Assembly: GCA_013911715.1 (NCBI GenBank) | Contig: JACEST010000017.1 | Coordinates: 1 to 21,565 of the forward strand | Origin: Sphingopyxis sp. | GTDB taxonomy: Bacteria; Pseudomonadota; Alphaproteobacteria; Sphingomonadales; Sphingomonadaceae | DNA length: 21,565 bases | Direction: 5' to 3' | Part shown: positions 14,601 through 21,565 of the stretch, piece by piece | Layout: each line of letters opens with the position of its first letter | How positions within the stretch are numbered: position 1 is the first letter of the stretch | The notes under the pieces: generated by a model | The model's database searches: none | Seen by the model: the letters and a program-made list of their open reading frames with translations, nothing else | What the model was told of the DNA's origin: nothing | Translations under genes and position numbers: made by a program

Positions 14601-16001
14601 TCAAATATGAATCGGTTTCCCCGTCACCGCCATCGCCGCTTCCTTCAGCGCCTCGGCATGCGTCGGGTGGGCGTGGCAGGTGAGCGCGATGTCTTCGCTC
14701 GTTGCGCCGAATTCCATCGCGACGGCGGCTTCGGCAATCATCGATCCGGCGACGCTGGCGATGATCCACACGCCCAGAACCTTGTCGCTGTCGGCGTCGG
14801 CGATGACCTTGACCAGCCCATCGGTTTGGCGGTTGGTCTTGGCGCGGCTGTTGGCCATCATCGGGAATTTGCCGACCTTGACGCTCCCGCGCGCTTTTGC
14901 TTCGGTCTCGGTCAGGCCGACGCCCGCGATTTCGGGAAAGGTATAGACCACCGACGGAATCACGGCGTGGTTTACGATGCCGGTCAACCCCGCGATATTG
15001 TCGGCGCAGGCGACGCCCTCATCCTCGGCCTTGTGCGCCAGCATCGGACCGGGGACGACATCGCCGATAGCCCAGATGCCGGGCACGGCGGTGCGGAAAT
15101 CATGGTCGATTTCAATCTGCCCGCGCGCATTGGTGCCGAGCCCCGCCTTGTCGAGCGCCAGCCCGTCGGTGTTGGGGCGGCGGCCGATGGCAACCAGCAC
15201 GACATCGGCAGTCAGCGTTTCGGCCGTGCCGCCCTTCGCCGGTTCCATGGTCAGCGTCGCGGTTTTGCCCTTCACCGTCACGCCGGTCACTTTGGTGCCG
15301 GTCTTGATGACAAAACCCTGTTTCTTGAAAATCTTGTTCGCTTCCTTGCGAATATCCTCGTCCATACCTGGCAATATCTGGTCGAGATATTCCACCACGG
15401 TCACTTCCGCGCCCAACCGCCGCCACACGCTGCCGAGTTCGAGGCCGATCACGCCGCCGCCGATGACGACCATATGTTTGGGCACGGCGGGCAGCGTGAG
15501 TGCGCCGGTCGAATCGACGACGATATGCTTGGCGTTATCGACCTCGGCACCGGGCAGCGGGGTGACGCTGGAACCAGTGGCGATCATGAAGTTTTTCGCG
15601 GTGTAGCTGGTGCCCGCGACATCGATGGTGCTGGCGCTGGTGAAGGCGGCGTGGCCCTTCAGCCAGTCGACCTTGTTCTTCTTGAACAGAAATTCGATTC
15701 CGCCGGTGAGTTCGCCGACTGCCTTGTCCTTTTCCGCCAGCATGACGCCGACGTCGAGCTTCGGGGTGCCGAAGGTCATGCCATATTTGGCGAGATGCCC
15801 GCCCGCGACCTCGTCATAAAGTTCGGAAGCGTGGAGCAATGCCTTCGACGGGATGCAGCCGACATTGAGGCAGGTGCCGCCGAGCGTAGCGCGGCTTTCG
15901 ACGCAAGCGACCTTCAGCCCATGCTGCGCCGCGCGGATCGCGGCAACATAGCCGCCGGGGCCAGCGCCGATGACGATGAGGTCGTAGGGGGTGTCCGCCA
16001 T
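14601..16001 (-). CDS. lpdA: Dihydrolipoyl dehydrogenase (E3)
   Basis: FAD-dependent E3 of 2-oxo acid dehydrogenase complexes: reoxidises dihydrolipoyl groups on E2 and makes NADH. It has 466 residues, full length. Seen: FAD-binding GAGPGG (12-17), the redox-active disulfide GGTCLNVGCIPSK (Cys44, Cys49), the NAD-binding GGGVIGLELGSVWRRLGAEV region in the middle, the second FAD site AIGDVVPGPMLAHKAEDEG, and the C-terminal HPTHAE (His445, Glu450) that supplies the catalytic base of the partner subunit. AAGG 6 bp before the ATG at 16001 is its ribosome binding site. It is the last E-component gene of the sucD-sucA-odhB series, but is separated from odhB by the GIY-YIG gene and two palindromic elements. 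Confidence 0.97.
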   Translation of the reverse strand: MADTPYDLIVIGAGPGGYVAAIRAAQHGLKVACVESRATLGGTCLNVGCIPSKALLHASELYDEVAGGHLAKYGMTFGTPKLDVGVMLAEKDKAVGELTGGIEFLFKKNKVDWLKGHAAFTSASTIDVAGTSYTAKNFMIATGSSVTPLPGAEVDNAKHIVVDSTGALTLPAVPKHMVVIGGGVIGLELGSVWRRLGAEVTVVEYLDQILPGMDEDIRKEANKIFKKQGFVIKTGTKVTGVTVKGKTATLTMEPAKGGTAETLTADVVLVAIGRRPNTDGLALDKAGLGTNARGQIEIDHDFRTAVPGIWAIGDVVPGPMLAHKAEDEGVACADNIAGLTGIVNHAVIPSVVYTFPEIAGVGLTETEAKARGSVKVGKFPMMANSRAKTNRQTDGLVKVIADADSDKVLGVWIIASVAGSMIAEAAVAMEFGATSEDIALTCHAHPTHAEALKEAAMAVTGKPIHI

Positions 16002-16013
16002 TTTTAACCTTTA

Positions 16014-16093
16014 TTGTGCTCCGGCGCAGGCCGGAGCGTTGTCAGGCGAGCGCCGTGTTTTCGGCCAACGCTCCGGCCTTCGCCGGAGCACAA
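16014..16093. repeat. Double hairpin element next to the GIY-YIG gene (family C)
   Basis: Arms of 28 bp, 16014-16041 and 16066-16093, are inverted with a single mismatch. Each arm holds the hairpin GCTCCGGC-N4-GCCGGAGC: 16018-16037 with loop GCAG, and 16070-16089 with loop CTTC. The second hairpin ends 14 bp from the GIY-YIG stop codon. It separates the GIY-YIG gene from lpdA on the minus strand. Confidence 0.9.
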
Positions 16094-16103
16094 AGATGTT
16101 TTA

Positions 16104-16394
16104 TTACCAATTCAACTCGTCAAACAGATCACGCCATTCCGGATTTCGTTCCTCGATCAGCCTGATCTTCCATTCACGTTTCCATTTTTTCATACGATAC
16201 TCGCAAGCGCGCGCTTCCTGCAAATCGCTGAAATATTCACACCAGACAAGTATCGTGCACCCTTTCGCCTTAGAGTGTCCTTCAACGATCCGGCTTCGGT
16301 GTTGCCAGACCCGTTGCGACAGGTTGCTCGTTGAACCCAAGTACGTCTGGCCACGACGATGATTAGCCATCAAATACGCATAGCCAGATTTCAT
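16104..16394 (-). CDS. Small stand-alone GIY-YIG domain nuclease
   Basis: Single-domain GIY-YIG superfamily protein, 96 residues, of the group sometimes named UPF0213 or (wrongly) UvrC-like. The first motif is YAYLMA (5-10) in place of GIY, the second YLG (18-20); Arg28 (SQRVWQH), His32 and Glu65 (CEYRMKKW) fit the active-site positions. The family tail KIRLIEERNPEWRDLFDEL is present, so it looks intact. Start at the ATG at 16394 with a strong GGAAGG 5 bp upstream. The biological role of this family is unknown. It sits between odhB and lpdA, unrelated in function to either, and the hairpin GCTCCGGC-N4-GCCGGAGC lies exactly 14 bp outside each end of the coding region, which suggests an inserted cassette. 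Confidence 0.88.
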   Translation of the reverse strand: MKSGYAYLMANHRRGQTYLGSTSNLSQRVWQHRSRIVEGHSKAKGCTILVWCEYFSDLQEARACEYRMKKWKREWKIRLIEERNPEWRDLFDELNW

Positions 16395-16408
16395 CTATGC
16401 CTTCCAAT

Positions 16409-16428
16409 GCTCCGGCCTACGCCGGAGC
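16409..16428. repeat. Single hairpin upstream of the GIY-YIG gene (family C)
   Basis: GCTCCGGC-CTAC-GCCGGAGC, an 8-bp perfect stem with a 4-base loop. The stem is identical to those at 16018-16037 and 16070-16089. It lies 14 bp before the GIY-YIG start codon and 9 bp after the end of odhB. Confidence 0.85.
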
Positions 16429-16437
16429 TCAATTCCC

Positions 16438-17649
16438 TTATAGATCAATCAGCAACCGCGCCGGGTCCTCAATCGCTTCCTTGATCGTTTTCAGGAACGT
16501 CACCGCCTCGCGCCCGTCGATCAGGCGGTGGTCATAGCTCAATGCGAGATACATCATCGGGCGGATGGCGATCGCGCCGTCGCGCACCACGGGACGGTCT
16601 TCGATGCGGTGAAGGCCGAGCACCGCCGACTGCGGCGGGTTGATGATCGGGGTGGACATCAGCCCGCCGAACACGCCGCCGTTGGAGATGGTAAAGGTGC
16701 CGCCGGTCATGTCGGCCATGGTCAGCGTGCCTTCCTTGGCGCGCTTGCCCAGGTCGGCGATGGCCTTTTCAATTTCGGCAAAGCCCATGGCGTCAGCACT
16801 GCGCACGACCGGCACAACGAGTCCATTGGGCGCACTGACCGCGACAGAGACGTCGAGATAGTTGAAATAGACAATCTCATCGCCGTCGATCTGGGCATTG
16901 ACTGCCGGGATGGTCTTGGCCGCGAGCGCCACCGCCTTGGTGAAAAAGCTCATGAAACCCAAACGCACGCCATGCTTTTTCTCGAACAGGTCGCGGTAGC
17001 GGTCGCGCGTTTTGATGACTTCGGACATATCGACATCGTTGAACGTCGTCAGCATCGCGGCGGTGTCCTGCGCCTCTTTCAGGCGGCGCGCGATGGTCTG
17101 GCGCAGACGCGTCATCTTGACGCGCTCTTCGCCGCGGCCCGGAACGGCAGCAGCGGTGGGCGCAGCAGACACAGCGGCAGGAGCGGCAGCGGGCGCTTCG
17201 GGCGCGGCATTGGCGGCGGCGAGCACATCTTCCTTGCTCAGTCGCCCATCCTTGCCCGTGCCCTTGATCTTGCTCGGGTCAAGGCCATGTTCGAGCACGA
17301 GACGGCGAACGGCCGGCGACAGGGTCGTGATGCCGTCGGTTTCGGCTGCTGCAGCGGGAGCCGCGCTGGCAGCGGGCGCGGGTGCGGGCACAGTTGCGGC
17401 AGAAGCCGCGCCGCCCGCCTCGATGCTGCCGATCACCGCACCGACGCCGACGGTATCGCCGACAGCATAGCCATGTGCACCCATCACGCCTGCGACAGGC
17501 GCGAGCACCTCCATCGCGACCTTGTCGGTTTCAAGACTGGCAATGGGTTCGTCGGCGGCGACCGCTTCGCCCGGCTGCTTCAACCACTCGCCGATGGTCG
17601 CCTCGGTGACGCTTTCGCCCAATGTGGGAACTTTGACTTCGGTGCTCAT
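16438..17649 (-). CDS. odhB: Dihydrolipoyllysine succinyltransferase, E2 of 2-oxoglutarate dehydrogenase
   Basis: E2 core of the 2-oxoglutarate dehydrogenase complex (also called sucB): transfers the succinyl group from lipoamide to CoA. It has 403 residues with the classic order: one lipoyl domain (1-80) with Lys43 in ETDKVAME, an Ala/Pro-rich linker, a peripheral subunit-binding domain (about 109-145: LSPAVRRLVLEHGLDPSKIK), a second Ala/Pro linker, then the catalytic acyltransferase domain (175-403) with SYDHRLIDG (His374, Asp378). Start: ATG ATG at 17652/17649; the second gives the family start MSTEVKVPTLGES. Ribosome binding site is weak (AGAG). It lies downstream of sucA with an inverted-repeat element between. 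Confidence 0.97.
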   Translation of the reverse strand: MSTEVKVPTLGESVTEATIGEWLKQPGEAVAADEPIASLETDKVAMEVLAPVAGVMGAHGYAVGDTVGVGAVIGSIEAGGAASAATVPAPAPAASAAPAAAAETDGITTLSPAVRRLVLEHGLDPSKIKGTGKDGRLSKEDVLAAANAAPEAPAAAPAAVSAAPTAAAVPGRGEERVKMTRLRQTIARRLKEAQDTAAMLTTFNDVDMSEVIKTRDRYRDLFEKKHGVRLGFMSFFTKAVALAAKTIPAVNAQIDGDEIVYFNYLDVSVAVSAPNGLVVPVVRSADAMGFAEIEKAIADLGKRAKEGTLTMADMTGGTFTISNGGVFGGLMSTPIINPPQSAVLGLHRIEDRPVVRDGAIAIRPMMYLALSYDHRLIDGREAVTFLKTIKEAIEDPARLLIDL

Positions 17650-17668
17650 CATTTCAACTCTGCATCAG

Positions 17669-17757
17669 ATAATTAGGGACAGTCCCTAATTATTCATGTT
17701 CCTGTTTCGCCGCCCTCAATCTGCGATCCTGAACAATTAGGGACTGTCCCTAATTAT
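17669..17757. repeat. AGGGACAGTCCCT-ended element between sucA and odhB (family D, copy 1)
   Basis: Perfect 23-bp inverted repeats at 17669-17691 and 17735-17757 flank a 43-bp centre; each arm is itself an almost perfect palindrome, TTAGGGAC-A-GTCCCTAA. The element is 89 bp. It starts 11 bp after the sucA stop on the minus strand and ends about 20 bp before the odhB start. Termini of this kind are often seen around IS200-like REP-associated transposase genes in other Proteobacteria (general knowledge); no such gene is in the window. Confidence 0.9.
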
Positions 17758-17768
17758 CCCGGCGGCGG

Positions 17769-20582
17769 CTATTTGCGCGTCCGGCGAATTTCCGCCCGCC
17801 GGCTTAGCCCCAATGCATCGGCCACCAGCGCGGCCTGTTCGGTCTGGTGGCGCGAGGCGAGGCCGGTCGCGGGCGATGCCGACGCCAAGCGCCCGGCATA
17901 GCGCGCGCGCATACCCTTCTTGCCTGCGGCGATCAGCGATTCTTCGATCAGCGGTTCGACGAAGGACCAGGCACCATTGTTGCGCGGTTCTTCTTGCGCC
18001 CACACGATATCCTCAAGGCTGGACATGCGTTTCAAACGAACAGCCAGCGGATCGCCGGGGAAGGGATAGATTTGTTCGATGCGGATGACGGTGGTGTCAT
18101 TCTGCCCCGCTGCATCGCGCGCCTCCATCAGGTCATAACCGACCTTGCCCGAACACAGCACGACGCGTTTGACATCGGCATCGGCGGGGGGCGTGCGGTC
18201 GGACATGATGCGGCGGAAATGGGCATCGCCGATGAAATCGCTGCGCAAAGACACCGCCAGCTTGTGCCGCAGCAGCGATTTCGGCGTCATGATGACCAGC
18301 GGCTTGCGGAACGGGCGCAGCATCTGGCGGCGCAGCACGTGGAAATAATTCGACGGGGTCGAAATATTGCACACCTGGATATTGTCGTTACCGCACAGCT
18401 GCAGAAAGCGTTCGAGCCGCGCCGAGCTATGTTCCGGCCCCTGCCCTTCATACCCATGCGGCAGCAGCAGGACGAGCCCGTTGGCGCGCAGCCATTTGGC
18501 CTCACCCGCCGCGATGAACTGGTCGATCATGATCTGCGCGCCATTGGCGAAATCGCCGAACTGCGCCTCCCACAGCACCAGCGCCTTGGGGTCAGCCATG
18601 GCATAGCCATATTCGAAACCGAGCACGCCATATTCGGATAGCGGGCTGTCGAGCACCTCGAACCGGCCATGCGGCACGGTGGTGAGCGGGATATATTTTT
18701 CCTCGCTACGCTGATCGACCCAGACCGCGTGGCGCTGGCTGAACGTCCCGCGCCCGCTGTCCTGTCCCGACAGGCGGACCTGATAGCCTTCGGACAGCAG
18801 CGTCCCGAACGCCAGACCTTCGGCGGTGGCCCAGTCGAACACCTCGCCGTCCTTGGCCGCGAACATCGCTGCCCGAGCGTCGATCACGCGGCGCAGCGTT
18901 TTGTGCACTTCCAGCGTGTCGGGGATCGTCGTCATCGTCCGGCCGATGCTGTCGAACAATTTGTCCGCTACCCCGGTCGGGATGTTGCGCCGCGCGCCTT
19001 CGGGATCGGCGGGCATGTGCAGCCCCGACCAGCGCCCCGCGAACCAGTCGGCTTTGTTCGCCTTATAGGATTTTGCGGCTTCGAATTCGCCCTCGAGCCG
19101 CGCGATGAACGCGCCGCGCATCGCGTCAAGCTCGCCAGCCGCGATCACGCCTTCGGCCTCGAGCCGCTGGCCATAAATGCTCGACACCGCCGGGTGCTGG
19201 CGGATTTTGGCGTACATCAATGGTTGGGTGAAGCTCGGTTCGTCGCCTTCATTATGGCCGAAGCGGCGATAGCACCACATGTCGATGACGATATCGCGCT
19301 TGAATTGCTGGCGGAAATCGATGGCCAGCTTGCAGGCAAAGGTCACCGCTTCGGGATCGTCGCCGTTGACGTGGAGGATGGGGGCCTGAACGCCCTTGGC
19401 CACGTCGCTGGGATAGGGCGACGAGCGCGCAAATTGCGGGCTGGTGGTAAAGCCGATCTGGTTGTTGACGATGAAATGGATGCAGCCGCCGGTATTGTAC
19501 CCGCGAATGCCCGAGAAGCCGAGGCATTCCCAGACAATCCCCTGCCCCGCGAACGCCGCGTCGCCGTGGATGAGCACGGGCAGCACCTGTTCATGCTTGT
19601 CGAGGTCGCCGCGCACCAGTTGCTGCGCGCGCACCTTGCCCAGCACGACGGGATTGACCGCCTCAAGGTGCGATGGATTGGGGACGAGGCTCATATGCAC
19701 CGACACGCCGTCAAATTCGCGGTCGGTGCTGGTGCCGAGGTGATATTTGACGTCGCCCGACCCGCCGACATCGTCGGGGTTCGCGCTGCCGCCCGAAAAT
19801 TCGTGGAAGATGACCTGATAGGGTTTGCCCATCACGTTCGAGAGCATGTTGAGCCGCCCGCGATGCGCCATGCCATAGACGATTTCTTTGACGCCCAGCT
19901 GGCCGCCATATTTGATGATCGCCTCCATCGCCGGGATCATCGCTTCGCCGCCGTCGAGGCCGAAGCGCTTGGTGCCGACATATTTGCGCGCGAGGAACTT
20001 TTCCCACTCCTCGGCCTCGATCACCTTGCCCAGGATGGCTTTCTTGCCGAGGATACTGAAATCGATGCTCTTGCCCGCGCCTTCCATCCGGTCCTGCAGG
20101 AAGCGGCGTTCCTCGACGTCGGCGATGTGCATATATTCAAGGCCGACGGTGCCGCAGTAATTGGCCTGAAGGATGGCGACGATTTCGCGGATGGTGCCGC
20201 GTTCAAGGCCAAGGGCACCGCCGAGATAGATGGACCGATCCTGCGCCGCGCCCGTAAATCCATGATATTCGGGAGTAAGGTCGGCGGGGATTTCCTGTTT
20301 CTGGATGCCCAGCGGGTCGAGCTTGGCTGCCAGATGCCCGCGCACGCGATAGGTGCGGATCAGCATCATCGCGCGGATCGAATCGTCGGCGGCACGCGCC
20401 ACTTCGGCATCCGAAATGGGCGCACCGGACTTGGCGGCAGCCGCCTTGACCGCCAACTGCATTTGCGTTGGGTCAAGGCTGGCGGTCAGATCATCGGCGT
20501 CATTGAGCGGCCAGCCGGTCCGCGCCCAGCTAGGTCCGGCCTGCACCTCGTCGGCGTCAAAGCTGTGGCGTTCGATGTTCAT
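17769..20582 (-). CDS. sucA: 2-Oxoglutarate dehydrogenase E1 component
   Basis: Thiamine diphosphate-dependent E1 that decarboxylates 2-oxoglutarate and succinylates the lipoyl group of OdhB. It has 937 residues from the ATG at 20582, the full family length. The N-terminal segment (SWARTGWPLNDADD) serves contact with the complex. Seen in order: RVRGHLAAKLDPLG (79-92), YGMAHRGRLN (236-245), NPSHLEAVNPVV (302-313), the thiamine diphosphate motif HGDAAFAGQG (339-348) with NNQIGFTT (373-380), and the C-terminal pyrimidine-binding part with GYEGQGPEHSSARLERFLQL. An in-frame TTG at 20600 is unlikely, as it lies inside the upstream repeat. No strong Shine-Dalgarno precedes the ATG. The gene is bracketed by two family D inverted-repeat elements. 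Confidence 0.97.
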   Translation of the reverse strand: MNIERHSFDADEVQAGPSWARTGWPLNDADDLTASLDPTQMQLAVKAAAAKSGAPISDAEVARAADDSIRAMMLIRTYRVRGHLAAKLDPLGIQKQEIPADLTPEYHGFTGAAQDRSIYLGGALGLERGTIREIVAILQANYCGTVGLEYMHIADVEERRFLQDRMEGAGKSIDFSILGKKAILGKVIEAEEWEKFLARKYVGTKRFGLDGGEAMIPAMEAIIKYGGQLGVKEIVYGMAHRGRLNMLSNVMGKPYQVIFHEFSGGSANPDDVGGSGDVKYHLGTSTDREFDGVSVHMSLVPNPSHLEAVNPVVLGKVRAQQLVRGDLDKHEQVLPVLIHGDAAFAGQGIVWECLGFSGIRGYNTGGCIHFIVNNQIGFTTSPQFARSSPYPSDVAKGVQAPILHVNGDDPEAVTFACKLAIDFRQQFKRDIVIDMWCYRRFGHNEGDEPSFTQPLMYAKIRQHPAVSSIYGQRLEAEGVIAAGELDAMRGAFIARLEGEFEAAKSYKANKADWFAGRWSGLHMPADPEGARRNIPTGVADKLFDSIGRTMTTIPDTLEVHKTLRRVIDARAAMFAAKDGEVFDWATAEGLAFGTLLSEGYQVRLSGQDSGRGTFSQRHAVWVDQRSEEKYIPLTTVPHGRFEVLDSPLSEYGVLGFEYGYAMADPKALVLWEAQFGDFANGAQIMIDQFIAAGEAKWLRANGLVLLLPHGYEGQGPEHSSARLERFLQLCGNDNIQVCNISTPSNYFHVLRRQMLRPFRKPLVIMTPKSLLRHKLAVSLRSDFIGDAHFRRIMSDRTPPADADVKRVVLCSGKVGYDLMEARDAAGQNDTTVIRIEQIYPFPGDPLAVRLKRMSSLEDIVWAQEEPRNNGAWSFVEPLIEESLIAAGKKGMRARYAGRLASASPATGLASRHQTEQAALVADALGLSRRAEIRRTRK

Positions 20583-20595
20583 CTGCTTTGTGTCT

Positions 20596-20690
20596 CGCAA
20601 ATTTAGGGACAGTCCCTATCCCAGCTTGTTCAATGTCAGGCGATGATCGGTGCGCATTCCGCTGCCACAGGGACTGTCCCTAAATTTGCG
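20596..20690. repeat. AGGGACAGTCCCT-ended element between sucD and sucA (family D, copy 2)
   Basis: Perfect 22-bp inverted repeats at 20596-20617 and 20669-20690 (outer sequence CGCAAATTTAGGGACAGTCC) flank a 51-bp centre; total 95 bp. It shares the AGGGACAGTCCCT palindrome with the element at 17669-17757, but the outer bases and centre differ. It ends 13 bp before the sucA ATG, so it forms most of the sucA leader, and begins 19 bp after the sucD stop. Confidence 0.9.
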
Positions 20691-20709
20691 CCCGCACCAC
20701 CGCGCAGCA

Positions 20710-21565
20710 TCACACCCGCTCTTTCAGCACCCCGGCCAGCGTCTCACCCAGCAACGACGGCGACGGCGAAACTTTAATGCCCGCTGCTTCCATCGCCGCG
20801 ATTTTGCTGTCGGCGTCGCCCTTGCCGCCCGACACGATCGCGCCGGCATGGCCCATGCGGCGGCCGGGCGGCGCGGTCTTGCCTGCGATAAAGCCAACCA
20901 TCGGCTTCGTCCGTCCGCGCTTGGCTTCGTCGATCAGGAATTGTGCGCCTTGTTCTTCGGCATCGCCGCCGATTTCGCCGATCATGATGATCGACTTGGT
21001 CGCCTCGTCGGCCATGAAGAGTTCGAGCACGTCGACGAAATTGGTGCCGTTGACCGGATCGCCGCCGATGCCGACCGCGGTGGTCTGACCGAGGCCAACA
21101 TTGGTGGTCTGGAACACCGCTTCATAGGTGAGCGTGCCCGAGCGCGAGACGACGCCGACGCTGCCCTTCGAGAAAATGCTGCCAGGCATGATCCCGATCT
21201 TGCATTCACCCGGCGTCAGCACGCCGGGGCAATTGGGGCCGATCAGGCGCGATTTGCTGCCAACGAGCGCACGCTTGACGCGGACCATGTCGAGCACCGG
21301 AATGCCCTCGGTAATGCACACGATCAGCGGGATTTCGGCGGCAATCGCCTCCAGAATCGAATCGGCGGCGAACGGCGGCGGGACATAGATGACGCTGGCA
21401 TCCGCCCCGGTTTCATCACGCGCTTGCGCCACCGTATCCCAGATCGGCAGGCCAGTTTCGGCGTGCATCGTCCCGCCCTTCCCCGGCGTAACCCCGCCGA
21501 CCATTTGCGTGCCATAGGCCAGCGCCTGCTGGGTATGGAAAGTCCCCGTCGCCCCGGTCATGCCC
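20710..21565 (-). CDS. sucD: Succinyl-CoA synthetase alpha subunit, 5' partial
   Basis: Alpha subunit of succinate-CoA ligase, making succinate and ATP/GTP from succinyl-CoA with SucC. 283 residues from an internal Met are in the window; the codon before it is Gly (GMTGATGTFHTQQAL), as in the family, so the gene begins beyond 21565 by about ten residues. Seen: CoA-binding region PGKGGTMH, VPPPFAAD, ITEGIPVLDM, IGPNCPGVL, the GGDPVNGTNFVD loop, and the phosphohistidine in RRMGHAGAIVSGGKG. The stop TGA is at 20710-20712. It is the first gene, within the window, of the minus-strand series sucD-sucA-odhB-GIY-YIG-lpdA; sucC is expected just upstream. Confidence 0.97.
   Translation of the reverse strand, partial: GMTGATGTFHTQQALAYGTQMVGGVTPGKGGTMHAETGLPIWDTVAQARDETGADASVIYVPPPFAADSILEAIAAEIPLIVCITEGIPVLDMVRVKRALVGSKSRLIGPNCPGVLTPGECKIGIMPGSIFSKGSVGVVSRSGTLTYEAVFQTTNVGLGQTTAVGIGGDPVNGTNFVDVLELFMADEATKSIIMIGEIGGDAEEQGAQFLIDEAKRGRTKPMVGFIAGKTAPPGRRMGHAGAIVSGGKGDADSKIAAMEAAGIKVSPSPSLLGETLAGVLKERV

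Noticed and set aside
14397..16007. Long plus-strand open frame opposite lpdA (about 536 codons)
   Set aside because: Antisense shadow of lpdA with His/Asp/Gly-rich composition typical of such frames, no ribosome binding site, and it reads through a palindromic repeat.
16014..16428. CRISPR-like or integron attC-like array around the GIY-YIG gene
   Set aside because: The hairpins are only three, not evenly spaced, and a gene lies between them. No attC core sites (GTTRRRY with its partner), no integrase and no cas genes are present.
16528..17676. Plus-strand open frame opposite odhB (about 382 codons)
   Set aside because: Shadow of the Ala/Pro linkers and catalytic domain of odhB; Gly/Arg-rich low-complexity product with no recognisable domain.
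18669..20606. Very long open frame on the plus strand opposite sucA (about 645 codons)
   Set aside because: It mirrors sucA in the antisense frame, as is common in GC-rich DNA. It has no family resemblance and would run through the sucA coding region; sucA itself shows every expected motif.
17669..20690. sucA as cargo of a composite transposon made by the two flanking elements
   Set aside because: sucA is in its normal operon position with codon use like its neighbours. The elements differ in centre and outer bases, and no transposase or clear target duplication is visible. Independent insertion or growth of each element fits better.

Overview
The window is GC-rich, gene-dense chromosomal DNA. 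It most likely comes from an alphaproteobacterium of the Sphingomonadaceae (Sphingopyxis/Sphingomonas-like). This is inferred from the codon bias, the sucD-sucA-odhB-lpd arrangement, the obgE-proB pair, the class II DAHP synthase and the style of the intergenic palindromes. No rRNA or tRNA gene, transposase, integrase, CRISPR array or phage gene was seen. The two edge genes (DAHP synthase and sucD) are cut by the window ends.

Layout. 1-1151 (+): class II DAHP synthase, cut at its 5' end. 1317-3791 (-): a CitE-like CoA-ester lyase followed by a secreted M28 zinc peptidase. 3860-5229 (+): a QmcA-type SPFH membrane protein and its NfeD partner, an operon. 5357-5878 (-): GNAT acetyltransferase. 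5983-6873 (-) and 6949-7569 (+): a PF10118-type putative di-metal membrane hydrolase divergent from a TetR-family regulator. 7820-13424 (+): obgE, proB, an extended/atypical SDR and the long two-domain signal peptide peptidase sppA. 13421-14407 (-): alpha/beta hydrolase whose stop codon interlocks with that of sppA. 14601-21565 (-): the 2-oxoglutarate dehydrogenase / succinyl-CoA synthetase block, transcribed sucD, sucA (E1), odhB (E2), a small GIY-YIG nuclease gene, lpdA (E3). Together these convert 2-oxoglutarate to succinyl-CoA and then succinate; E3 is probably shared with pyruvate dehydrogenase.

The coding content is mostly ordinary housekeeping. The unusual part lies between the genes: about a dozen long inverted-repeat elements of several unrelated sequence families fill most intergenic gaps. 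Many are built as two arms that are each a small hairpin and together form a larger one (REP/BIME-like). Three cases stand out. (1) The GIY-YIG gene is bracketed at exactly 14 bp on each side by the same hairpin, and sits inside the TCA operon. (2) Two elements ending in TAGGGACAGTCCCTA-type termini bracket sucA. (3) Two copies of a ~155-bp element have near-identical ends, divergent inner hairpins and outward-facing Shine-Dalgarno-like termini; one copy supplies the apparent ribosome binding site of the SDR gene.

All calls come from reading the sequence and recalled family motifs. No database search, folding or alignment was run.
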